Shown here in pieces: positions 1 through 6,265 of a stretch of 10,480 bases of DNA. The notes beneath the pieces were generated by a model. That model was given only the letters and a program-made list of their open reading frames with translations, searched no databases and had not been told where the DNA came from. Numbering within the stretch: the first letter of the stretch is position 1; every line of letters starts with the position of its first letter. The translations under genes were made by a program, and so were the position numbers. Origin of the DNA: Gemmatimonadota bacterium (lineage in GTDB: Bacteria > Gemmatimonadota > Gemmatimonadetes > Longimicrobiales > RSA9); contig JADGGV010000094.1 in the NCBI GenBank assembly GCA_019689775.1, positions 1 to 10,480 on the forward strand, written 5' to 3'.

Positions 1-332
1 GCCACCCGCTCCCCCCGCCTCACCCGGATCTCCGACAGATGCGCGTACACCGTCTCCAGGTTGTTACCGTGCCGCAACACGACCACGTTCCCGTAACCGC
101 TCAGCGTCCCCGCGAACTCGACGACGCCCGCCTTCATCGCCTGCACCGGCGTGCCGTCCGGCACGGACACGTCCACGCCGCGATGCACCTCTGGCCAGAA
201 CCCGCGCAGCCCGAACGGCGATGTGAGCCGGCCGTGCACCGGCCACCGCGGCACCGAGCACCCGCTCGCGGTGAGCGCCACGAGCAGGGCCGCCGCACGG
301 GTCCATCCGAGAGTCGAGGACATCTCCGGCAC
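1..332 (-). CDS. M23-family metallopeptidase lipoprotein (3' part beyond window)
   Basis: Partial gene read leftward; its C-terminus lies beyond position 1. The product starts with a short hydrophobic signal ending in a lipobox-like ALTASGC, so it is probably a lipoprotein of the cell envelope. The M23 (LytM/peptidase_M23) domain follows almost at once: SPFGLRG, then HRGVDVSVPDGTPVQA, where HxxxD supplies zinc ligands, then SGYGNVVVLRHGNNLETVYAHLS, the usual glycine-rich and HxH-region strand. Such proteins cleave peptidoglycan cross-links or act as LytM-type activators; which applies cannot be decided because the last catalytic segment is only partly present. Start choice: GTG at 332-330 has AAGAAGG about 5 bases upstream, whereas ATG at 323-321 lacks a well-spaced Shine-Dalgarno site; both give the same signal peptide. 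The upstream side abuts the CACAGAG repeat element, so the native promoter is unclear. Confidence 0.85.
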   Translation of the reverse strand, partial: MPEMSSTLGWTRAAALLVALTASGCSVPRWPVHGRLTSPFGLRGFWPEVHRGVDVSVPDGTPVQAMKAGVVEFAGTLSGYGNVVVLRHGNNLETVYAHLSEIRVRRGERV

Positions 333-342
333 GACGACCTTC

Positions 343-590
343 TTTTCACCACAGAGCTCACAGAGCTCACAGAGAACACAGAGAACGGGCGCAGAGAAAC
401 GGGGGCGCAGGCGGCGTCGCCCCGGAGACCTCCGTCTTGGAGTTCGACCGGTGCAACGCGGGTCCCCGGCGGTGCCCACACAGGACCCTTCGCCCACGTC
501 GAAGGCCGCGTGGCGCCGACCCGACTCCCCCATGGACCCAGCCTGTCTCCCCTCCTCTCTGCGTTCTCTGTGATCTCTGTGGTTAAAATT
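343..590. repeat. Inverted-repeat element with arms of 9-base CACAGAGNN units
   Basis: The gap between the M23 and M1 genes (333-640) has no convincing gene but holds this element. The left arm begins TTTTCAC at 343 and continues as 9-base units CACAGAGCT (350-358), CACAGAGCT (359-367), CACAGAGAA (368-376), CACAGAGAA (377-385) and, after CGGG, CGCAGAGAA (390-398). The right arm, on the opposite strand, begins AATTTTAAC (590-582) and continues CACAGAGAT (581-573), CACAGAGAA (572-564) and CGCAGAGAG (563-555). The arms are therefore imperfect inverted copies with similar outer ends, around about 155 bases of unique GC-rich DNA. That centre contains a small CCTTCG/CGAAGG stem (487-492 with 500-505). 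The layout resembles a small non-autonomous mobile element or a dispersed intergenic repeat; no transposase and no clear target duplication are visible. Confidence 0.75.
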
Positions 591-640
591 ACTGTTCGAC
601 GCCGCGTCCTCCGCCCTGCACCGCGCCCGCCCCGAGCCTC

Positions 641-2647
641 TCACCTCCGCGGCCAGACGTTGTTCTCCCGATCCACGTCCGGGAGGAGCCCCATCGGGTC
701 GATCTCCACCTTCTGCACCGCCGCGGGCACGCTGACCGTCTCCGTGTAGTGCCGCGTCGCCGGGAGCCAGACGGACGCCGGCACCTTCACGTCCCGCGTC
801 TGCCCGTTCGCGAGCCTCAGGCGCAGCAGCACGGGCATCGGCAGGCCGCCGCGGTCCTCGAGCCGCACCTCTACGCGCTGGCCCGCCCCCTCCGGCGTCG
901 TCTCGACGCCCGCGATCGCCTGGTCGAGCGTCTGCGTCGTGTACCACCACGGGTACCAGAACCACCACAGGTCCTGCCCCGCCACCTGGTTGAACGTGTT
1001 GAAGAAGTCGAGTGGCGTCGGGTGCTTCAGGAACCAGCGCTTCGCGTACTCCCGCAGCCCCCGCTGCACCTGCTCCGGTCCGATGATCGTGCCGAGCGCG
1101 CGTAGCGCGATCCCCGGCTTGAAGTAGGACGCCACGCCGTAGCTGATGTAGGGGCCGTAGAGGTCCGCGTCGCGCATCATCTCGACCTCCTGGTCCGTGC
1201 CGGCGACCTGGAGGTACTCCGCCATCTCGTCCTCGAACTCGTCCGTGTCCTTGAAGAAGTCCTGCGTCGCCAGGTTCTCGATGTAGGTGTTGACCCCCTC
1301 GTCCTGCCACGCGAAGTCGTGCTCGTTCGAGCCGACCATCATCGGGAACCACTCGTGGCCGATCTCGTGGTTGAGGACCGTGTACAGCTCCTTCGGGTCG
1401 GTGTACGCCGACACGAACACGATCATCGGGTACTCCATCCCGCCCTCCGGCCCCTCCGCTACCGTCATCTGCGGGTAGACGTACGGGTGCCAGTGCTCGG
1501 CGTGGAACGTCAGCGCGTGCTTCGCGTAGCGCACCGCCTCGCGCCACGTCCGCGCCTCCGGCCGGTAGAACGCCTGCACCAGCACGTGCTCCGGCTGGCC
1601 GTCGCCGTCCGCGTCGGGAAGCGTGGCGCGCGTGGCGTCCCAGAGGTACCGCGACGACGCCGTCCACGCGAAGTCCCGCACGTTGCGCGCGCGGAAGCGC
1701 CACGTCAGTTGGCCCCCGGGCACCTGTTGCGTCGCGGTGCCGGCGCCGAAGTCGCCCTGCCGCACCACGTGCACGACCGTGTCCGCGCTCGCGGCCGCCA
1801 AGAGCCGACGCCGCACGTTGTCCGACAGCACCTCGTCCGGGTTCTGGAGCGTCCCCGTCGCGCCGACGATGTACCCCTCCGGGAGCGTCAGCGACACGTC
1901 GAAGTCGCCATACTCCAGGTAGAATTCGCCCCGCGACAGGTAGGGGTGCGTGTCCCAGTCGTTCACGTCGTCGTAGACCGCCACCTGCGGGTACCACTGC
2001 GCGATCTCGAACAGCTCGCGCCCGACGTGCCCCATGCGGGGCGCCCCCGCCGGCGGCACCGTGAAGTGCCACGCGATCTCCAGCCGCGCCGTGTCCCCGG
2101 GCGGCAGCGGCCGGTCGAAGCTCAGCCCCATCACCGTGGTGTCGATCCGGTACGTGAGCGGCGCCGGCCTCGCGCTCTCCCGCGCCGGCTTGCCGTTCAC
2201 CGACACCCGCTCCAGCGTCATCCCGCCCGTCACCGGCGTCGGCTCCACCCGCGGCGCCCCCGCCTTGAACAGGTTCTGGTACAGGTGCAGCACGACCCCG
2301 CTCAGCGTGTCCGGCGAGTTGTTCACGTACGTGATCCGCTCCTCGCCGCTCAACCGCGCCGTCTTCGGGTCCAGCTCCGCGTCGATCGCGTAGTTCACCC
2401 GCTGCTGCCAGTAGCGCGCACCCGGCTCGCCCGTGCGCGTCCGCGTCCCCTTCCGCACCGCCTGCTCGAACGCCGGCGGCACCGGAACGGGCCGCAGGCC
2501 GTAACGCGCCTCCGCCGGCGCGGTCGCCGGGCGCGCCGTGTCCGCACGGGCACTCGGCGTCGGCGCCGCGGGCGACGGCCCGCGCGCGCACGCAACCGTG
2601 AGCACCACCAGCGACGCCAGCGGGGCGACCCGTCCCGATCCGCGCAT
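641..2647 (-). CDS. M1-family zinc metallopeptidase (aminopeptidase N-like), exported
   Basis: Encodes 668 residues. The N-terminus has a hydrophobic signal (about residues 7-19) ending in LTVAC, a weak lipobox with Cys20, followed by an Ala/Pro/Thr-rich linker to about residue 50; the protein should act outside the cytoplasmic membrane. The catalytic domain shows the M1 signature: GGMEYP at 402-407 (the GxMEN-type substrate motif with Tyr for Asn), HEIGHEW at 427-433 and Glu450, giving HExxH-x18-E with zinc ligands His427, His431 and Glu450 and base Glu428. SYFKPG, with Tyr508, is a candidate for the transition-state tyrosine. The family removes N-terminal residues from peptides; the GGMEYP variant means exact specificity is unsure. 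Start chosen at ATG 2647-2645, preceded by GGGGAGG four bases upstream; an open frame reaches further upstream but has no signal or good ribosome site. Divergent from cyoE, with no evident functional link to the oxidase genes. Confidence 0.93.
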   Translation of the reverse strand: MRGSGRVAPLASLVVLTVACARGPSPAAPTPSARADTARPATAPAEARYGLRPVPVPPAFEQAVRKGTRTRTGEPGARYWQQRVNYAIDAELDPKTARLSGEERITYVNNSPDTLSGVVLHLYQNLFKAGAPRVEPTPVTGGMTLERVSVNGKPARESARPAPLTYRIDTTVMGLSFDRPLPPGDTARLEIAWHFTVPPAGAPRMGHVGRELFEIAQWYPQVAVYDDVNDWDTHPYLSRGEFYLEYGDFDVSLTLPEGYIVGATGTLQNPDEVLSDNVRRRLLAAASADTVVHVVRQGDFGAGTATQQVPGGQLTWRFRARNVRDFAWTASSRYLWDATRATLPDADGDGQPEHVLVQAFYRPEARTWREAVRYAKHALTFHAEHWHPYVYPQMTVAEGPEGGMEYPMIVFVSAYTDPKELYTVLNHEIGHEWFPMMVGSNEHDFAWQDEGVNTYIENLATQDFFKDTDEFEDEMAEYLQVAGTDQEVEMMRDADLYGPYISYGVASYFKPGIALRALGTIIGPEQVQRGLREYAKRWFLKHPTPLDFFNTFNQVAGQDLWWFWYPWWYTTQTLDQAIAGVETTPEGAGQRVEVRLEDRGGLPMPVLLRLRLANGQTRDVKVPASVWLPATRHYTETVSVPAAVQKVEIDPMGLLPDVDRENNVWPRR

Positions 2648-2756
2648 CTCGCCTCCCCTCGCACATGGTCCCGGCGCGCCTAACCCGCGCCGCGCGGACA
2701 ACTTGAACGCGCCCCGCCCCGCCGGCAACCACCACCCCGGCGGCCCGGCCCGACGC

Positions 2757-2785
2757 TTTACACTCCGCTGCCAATCCCCTATCAT
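2757..2785 (+). promoter_or_regulatory. Predicted sigma70-type promoter of cyoE
   Basis: TTTACA (2757-2762) and TATCAT (2780-2785) each match the sigma70 consensus at five of six positions and are separated by exactly 17 bases. This AT-containing stretch stands out in a GC-rich spacer. The predicted transcription start is near 2792, giving a leader of about 62 bases before the cyoE ATG. Seen in sequence; activity is inferred. Confidence 0.65.
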
Positions 2786-2794
2786 CCCGTGGTT

Positions 2795-2830
2795 TGGACA
2801 CGACGCTCGCACCCTCGCGCGTCGTGTCCA
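2795..2830 (+). promoter_or_regulatory. Perfect 12-bp inverted repeat in the cyoE leader (operator or RNA hairpin)
   Basis: TGGACACGACGC (2795-2806) and its exact reverse complement GCGTCGTGTCCA (2819-2830) flank a 12-base spacer. The repeat begins about 3 bases after the predicted start of transcription and ends 23 bases before the cyoE ATG. No T-run follows, so it is not a typical terminator. As DNA it would be a well-placed repressor operator; as RNA it would be a stable leader hairpin leaving the ribosome site free. Which one it is cannot be told from sequence. Confidence 0.7.
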
Positions 2831-2853
2831 CGAGGCATACGCGGGGTTTTGCG

Positions 2854-3774
2854 ATGAGCGTTGCGGAAGCGAGGATTGCGGCCAGCCCGCCCGCCAGGCG
2901 GGGCGGGCCACGGGCGCGCGTGGCTGCCTACGTCGAGCTGACGAAACCCGGCATCACGCGTCTGGTCGCGCTCACGTCCGCCGCCGGCTTCTACCTCGGC
3001 AGCGGCGGCGACATCGATCTCGCCGCGCTGCTCCACACCGTCCTCGGGACCGCCGCCGCCTCCAGCGCCGCCTGTGCGATCAACGAGTACCTGGAGCGTG
3101 ACGCCGACGCCCGCATGCTCCGCACGCGCCGGCGCCCGCTGCCGTCCGGCCGGCTGTCGCCGCCGGAGGCGCTGGCGTTCGCGGTGACGCTCGCGGTCGC
3201 CAGCATCGCCTACCTCTGGGCGACCGTCGGCCCCGTCTGCGCCATCCTGGTCGCGCTCACGCTGGCCTCGTACGACTTCGTCTACACCCCCCTCAAGCGC
3301 GTCAGTTCGCTCTCCACGCTCGTGGGCGCCGTGCCCGGCGCGCTGCCGGTCCTGGCCGGGTGGGTCGGCGCCGGCGGCAGCCTCACCGCGCCCGGCGGCT
3401 GGGCGCTCTTCGGCATCGTCTTCCTCTGGCAGATCCCGCACTTCCTCGCCCTCGCCTGGATGTTCCGCGACGATTACCGCCGCGGCGGCTTCGTCATGCT
3501 CTCGCTCGCCGACCCCGACGGTAGCGCCACCGCGATCCAGAGCATCAACTACGCGTTCGCCCTGACCCTCGTCAGCCTGGCGCCGACGCTCCTCGGCCTC
3601 ACCGGCACGATCTACCTCGTCGGCGCCGTCGTCCTCGGCGGCACGCTCCTCGCCTCCTCCACGACCGTGTTCCGCCGCCGCACCGACCGCAGCGCGCGCC
3701 GGCTGTTCCTCGCGTCGGTACTCTATTTGCCTGCCCTCCTGATCCTCATGGTGGTCGACAAGCTGCCACGGTGA
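2854..3774 (+). CDS. cyoE: Protoheme IX farnesyltransferase (heme O synthase)
   Basis: Encodes 306 residues, the usual length for CyoE/CtaB. This UbiA-superfamily membrane prenyltransferase transfers a farnesyl group to the vinyl side chain of heme B, giving heme O, the precursor of heme A. Visible hallmarks: YVELTKPGITRL near the start; the first Asp-rich loop, NEYLERDADARM (Asn77, Asp83, Asp85) followed by RTRRRPLPSG; YDFVYTPLKR; GAVPGALPVLAGW; and WQIPHFLALAWMFRDDYRRG (Trp192 to Gly211), the second Asp loop. About eight to nine hydrophobic segments are present. Start set at ATG 2854 because the family's N-terminal region follows directly and a GCGGGG stretch lies 7 bases upstream; a TTG at 2794 in the same frame would have to be translated through the 12-bp inverted repeat. 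Transcribed divergently from the M1 peptidase and 48 bases ahead of the duplicated membrane protein. Often called ctaB next to caa3 genes. Confidence 0.96.
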   Translation: MSVAEARIAASPPARRGGPRARVAAYVELTKPGITRLVALTSAAGFYLGSGGDIDLAALLHTVLGTAAASSAACAINEYLERDADARMLRTRRRPLPSGRLSPPEALAFAVTLAVASIAYLWATVGPVCAILVALTLASYDFVYTPLKRVSSLSTLVGAVPGALPVLAGWVGAGGSLTAPGGWALFGIVFLWQIPHFLALAWMFRDDYRRGGFVMLSLADPDGSATAIQSINYAFALTLVSLAPTLLGLTGTIYLVGAVVLGGTLLASSTTVFRRRTDRSARRLFLASVLYLPALLILMVVDKLPR

Positions 3775-3777
3775 ACC

Positions 3778-3797
3778 GCCGGCGCCGAGGCGCCGGC
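3778..3797 (+). repeat. Short GC-rich inverted repeat just after cyoE
   Basis: GCCGGCGCC (3778-3786) and GGCGCCGGC (3789-3797) form a perfect 9-bp inverted repeat with a two-base centre, practically an 8-bp stem with a four-base loop. It starts four bases after the cyoE stop codon, in the 48-base spacer before the next gene. There is no T-run, so read-through is expected; it may be a 3'-end stabiliser or partial attenuator. GC-rich palindromes arise easily in this DNA, so function is uncertain. Confidence 0.4.
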
Positions 3798-3822
3798 CAG
3801 CTTCACGGATCCGGAGGCCCTC

Positions 3823-4782
3823 GTGTCGCGTACGTCTCGTCTCGTGCTCCACGGCGCCATCGCCGGCGCCATCGCCGCCACGGTCGTCGCCGCGTGGTTC
3901 CTGATCATCGACTGGAGCGCCGGCCGAGCGTTCTACACGCCCCACTTCCTCGCGCGCACCCTGCTCGATCTCGGCGCCGTCGGCGTGGGCGCCGGCGCGC
4001 CGGAGGTCATCGCCTACACCGTCGCCCACTACGCCGTCTTCATCATCCTCGGCATCCTGACGGCGCTCCTCCTCGGCGCCGTGCCGCTGGCCGGCGGCAT
4101 CCTCTTCGGCGGCGCGATCGGCTTCCTCCTCTTCGACCTCGTCTTCTATGTCGGGCTCCTCTCCAGCGGGCGGAACGTCGTCGTCGAGCTGGGCTGGCCG
4201 ACCGTGCTCGCCGGCTGCGTGCTCGCCGGGATCGCGCTCACGGCCTATCTCGGGCTCGTCGGCCCCGTCACCCGCGAGGGGTGGCTCCACCGCCAGCTCC
4301 GCAGCCGCACCGTGCGCGAGGGGCTCATCGCGGGGCTCCTGGGCGCAACCGCCGTCGCCGTCTGGTTCCTGATCGTCGACGCCGCCGCCGGCCGCGTCTT
4401 CTTCACCCCGTCGGCGCTCGGCTCCGCCCTCTTCTACGGCGCCCGCTCCGTCGCCGAGGTGTACAACGACTTCGCGACCGTCGCAGGCTACACGCTCCTC
4501 CACTACGTCGCCTTCATCATCGCGGGCCTCGTCACCGCCACCATCTTCCGGGGCATGGAGGACTCGCCCCCGCTCTTCCTCGCGCTGATCCTCCTCTTCG
4601 TCACGTTCGAGGCGTTCTTCACCGGCCTCATCGCCATCGCGGCCAACTGGATCCTCGGCGCGCTCGCGTGGTGGACGATCGCCGTCGGCAACCTCGTCGG
4701 CGCCGCCACCATGGGGATCTATCTCTGGCGCGCGCACCCCTTGCTGCGCGAGCGGCTGCACGGGCTGGAGGAGCCGGTGTAG
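3823..4782 (+). CDS. Uncharacterised polytopic membrane protein with internal tandem duplication
   Basis: Encodes 319 residues; I do not recognise the family. GTG start at 3823 is supported by CGGAGG five bases upstream. The protein is two homologous halves, each with about four hydrophobic segments. Half one has GAIAGAIAATVVAAWFLIID (11-30), AGRAFYTP (33-40) and YTVAHYAVFIILG (65-77). Half two has GLIAGLLGATAVAVWFLIVD (167-186), AGRVFFTP (189-196) and YTLLHYVAFIIAG (223-235). Paired positions include Trp25/181, Asp30/186, Arg35/191, Thr-Pro 39-40/195-196 and His-Tyr 69-70/227-228. The linker (about 150-165) is charged. The conserved Trp, Asp and His-Tyr lie in or next to membrane segments, so a ligand- or cofactor-binding role is conceivable but unproven. 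It lies 48 bases after cyoE in the same direction and is probably co-transcribed, which suggests a role in oxidase or heme maturation. An unrelated membrane protein in the same transcript is also possible. Confidence 0.88.
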   Translation: MSRTSRLVLHGAIAGAIAATVVAAWFLIIDWSAGRAFYTPHFLARTLLDLGAVGVGAGAPEVIAYTVAHYAVFIILGILTALLLGAVPLAGGILFGGAIGFLLFDLVFYVGLLSSGRNVVVELGWPTVLAGCVLAGIALTAYLGLVGPVTREGWLHRQLRSRTVREGLIAGLLGATAVAVWFLIVDAAAGRVFFTPSALGSALFYGARSVAEVYNDFATVAGYTLLHYVAFIIAGLVTATIFRGMEDSPPLFLALILLFVTFEAFFTGLIAIAANWILGALAWWTIAVGNLVGAATMGIYLWRAHPLLRERLHGLEEPV

Positions 4783-4875
4783 CGCGCGCTCGGCCGCCCC
4801 GGCGCGGCCCTTCGCCCGGACCGGCGCGCGAACCCGCCGAAGGCGACGACGCACCCTCCGCCCCCCGGACGACGA

Positions 4876-4906
4876 ACGGCCCGGGCACCGATCGTGCCCG
4901 GGCCGT
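4876..4906. terminator. Strong hairpin between convergent transcripts (probable bidirectional terminator)
   Basis: ACGGCCCGGGCAC (4876-4888) pairs perfectly with GTGCCCGGGCCGT (4894-4906) around a five-base loop. It lies in the 243-base gap between the plus-strand membrane protein (stop at 4782) and the minus-strand ctaG (stop at 5026), where both transcripts must end. Neither side has a T-run, so this is a terminator of the kind common in GC-rich genomes, or a barrier aided by Rho. A weaker second stem, TCCCGCT (4957-4963) with AGCGGGA (4972-4978), lies nearer ctaG. Nothing gene-like is seen in the rest of the gap. Confidence 0.7.
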
Positions 4907-5025
4907 CCGCATCCGAAGTCCGCCCGATCCGTCCCGCCTTTCGCTTTCGCCTGCGCTCCCGCTCGTTCGGAAGCGGGAACGTACCGAGAGCGCAGTTGGC
5001 AGCCAGATTTGCCCGAACCGCCCCG

Positions 5026-5901
5026 CTACCGCGCCAGCGCCCGGCCGACCGCGCTCGGCAGTGGCTCGCGCTGCGCCGCCTCGTCCTTCTCCTCCCGGCT
5101 CGCCCAACGGAAGAACACGACGCTGATCGCGACCCAGGGGACCAGGCCGCCGGGGATCCACATGATCAACCCGCCGAGCTGCTGATCGTCCATCGGCGAG
5201 ATCCCCAGCACGCGCGGCTGCACCGAGTACCACGGGTAGAGGATCGTGCCCGACAGCGAGATCAGCGCCGAGACGACCGACATCGGGATGCCGATCGCGA
5301 AGAGGTACAGCAGGCGCAGCGGCGCGCCCATCCGGCTCAACTCCGGCACCGGGTCGACGGCCGGCCACCAGAGCAGCACGGCCGAGCCGATGAAGAGCAG
5401 ATGCTGCACGATGTGGACGCCGTGGTGCTCGAGCGCAAGCTCGTACATCCGCGGGAAGTGCCACGCTGCGAAGATCACGTTGTAGATCGCGAACGCCACG
5501 AGCGGCTGCGTCAGCACCCGCGCCGGGGCGTAGACCGCCGGCCGCCGCAGCAGCGGGCGGTAGAGCCAGTCGGGCGTGCCCAGGAGCCAGAGCGGCGGCA
5601 CCACCAGCGTCAGCACGAGGTGCTGCACCATGTGCGCGCTGAACAGGAAGTTGTCGCTCAGGTCGTGCAGCGGCCCGTTCAGCGACAGGACGAGGAGCAC
5701 GCTCCCCGCCAGGAACGACGCGATCCGCCAGCGCGAGATCGGCGCCGCCCAACCGTGGCGCGCACGGAGCGGGCCGACCGCCCAGAGGTAGGCGCCCGTG
5801 AACAGCGCCGTGCCGATGAGCGTGCTCCAGTGGACGTCGAACCGCGTCCACGAGAAGTCGCCGCCGTGCAGCAGCGCGAGCATGGCGGCCGGCCCTGCCA
5901 T
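5026..5901 (-). CDS. ctaG: Cytochrome c oxidase assembly factor CtaG (caa3 type)
   Basis: Encodes 291 residues with about seven membrane segments, matching the Caa3_CtaG family seen with caa3 oxidases. These proteins are needed for an active oxidase and are thought to help deliver copper to subunit I. Family features are a WHFPRMYELALEHHG loop and two similar histidine motifs at membrane starts: HMVQHLVLTLVVPPLWLLG (His90, His94) and HIVQHLLFIGSAVLLWWP (His163, His167). Later come GIPMSVVSALISLS and the WIPGG segment, then a charged C-terminal tail. Start taken as ATG 5901-5899, because GAGGTGA, a close match to the anti-Shine-Dalgarno partner, lies five bases upstream; GTG at 5910 would add three residues but has no spaced ribosome site. 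It follows subunit IV by only 10 bases and is the last gene of the oxidase operon, ending at the convergent hairpin. Confidence 0.93.
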   Translation of the reverse strand: MAGPAAMLALLHGGDFSWTRFDVHWSTLIGTALFTGAYLWAVGPLRARHGWAAPISRWRIASFLAGSVLLVLSLNGPLHDLSDNFLFSAHMVQHLVLTLVVPPLWLLGTPDWLYRPLLRRPAVYAPARVLTQPLVAFAIYNVIFAAWHFPRMYELALEHHGVHIVQHLLFIGSAVLLWWPAVDPVPELSRMGAPLRLLYLFAIGIPMSVVSALISLSGTILYPWYSVQPRVLGISPMDDQQLGGLIMWIPGGLVPWVAISVVFFRWASREEKDEAAQREPLPSAVGRALAR

Positions 5902-5911
5902 CACCTTCACC

Positions 5912-6256
5912 TCACTGCGGGTAGTACAGCGGCGTGACCTTGAACAGGATCACCAGCGAGATCACGACCGCGATCGCCAGGATCAGCGGCGTCACGAACA
6001 CGCTCGAGAACAGCCGGCTGTCGAACTTCAGGTGCATGTAGAACATCACCACGATGATGAACTTCGCCGCCGAGAGCGCCAGCAGGATCGGCGTCAGCAC
6101 CGGCCGCATCGCGGGGATGTAGAAGACCGCCACCTCGACCGCCGTGATCACGGTCAGGATCGCGCCGATCACGACGTACGTCTTCCAGCCCGGATGCGTG
6201 TGGACGTCGTGCTCGATCTCGTGCGCGGCGCTCGCCGCCGCGGGGTTCGTGGACAT
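5912..6256 (-). CDS. ctaF: Cytochrome c oxidase subunit IV (COX4_pro family)
   Basis: A 114-residue protein with a His-rich soluble N-terminus (AHEIEHDVHTHPGWK) and three membrane segments. The middle one holds KFIIVVMFYMHLKFD, the recognisable signature of the bacterial caa3/bo3-type small subunit IV. This subunit packs against subunits I and III and supports assembly or stability of the copper centre; it binds no redox cofactor itself. ATG at 6256 is preceded by GGGAGG at four bases. Only nine bases separate it from ctaE upstream and about ten from ctaG downstream, so it is plainly within the operon. The N-terminal histidines (HEIEHDVHTH) are not needed for the fold and could weakly bind metal, but this is speculative. 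Confidence 0.93.
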   Translation of the reverse strand: MSTNPAAASAAHEIEHDVHTHPGWKTYVVIGAILTVITAVEVAVFYIPAMRPVLTPILLALSAAKFIIVVMFYMHLKFDSRLFSSVFVTPLILAIAVVISLVILFKVTPLYYPQ

Positions 6257-6265
6257 CCGGCCTCC

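Noticed and set aside
350..398. CRISPR-like array in the CACAGAG run
   Set aside because: The units are 9 bases long and contiguous, with no unique spacers; the opposite arm is inverted and there are no cas genes.
39..749. Open frame on the plus strand containing a TELTELTENTEN-like repeat
   Set aside because: It runs antisense over the M23 gene and the repeat element. The peptide repeat is only the translation of the CACAGAG units, and the composition (Arg/Pro/His-rich) is that of a shadow frame.
2794..2853. TTG start for cyoE at 2794
   Set aside because: It has no ribosome site, adds 20 residues not typical of the family and lies at the predicted transcription start; ATG 2854 fits better.
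2648..2911. N-terminal extension of the M1 peptidase upstream of 2647
   Set aside because: The extension would precede the signal peptide and cross the divergent promoter and dyad; the ATG at 2647 has a strong ribosome site.
2782..4854. 690-residue minus-strand open frame
   Set aside because: It is almost entirely Arg/Glu/Gly/Asp, antisense to cyoE and the membrane protein; a product of GC-rich codon bias.
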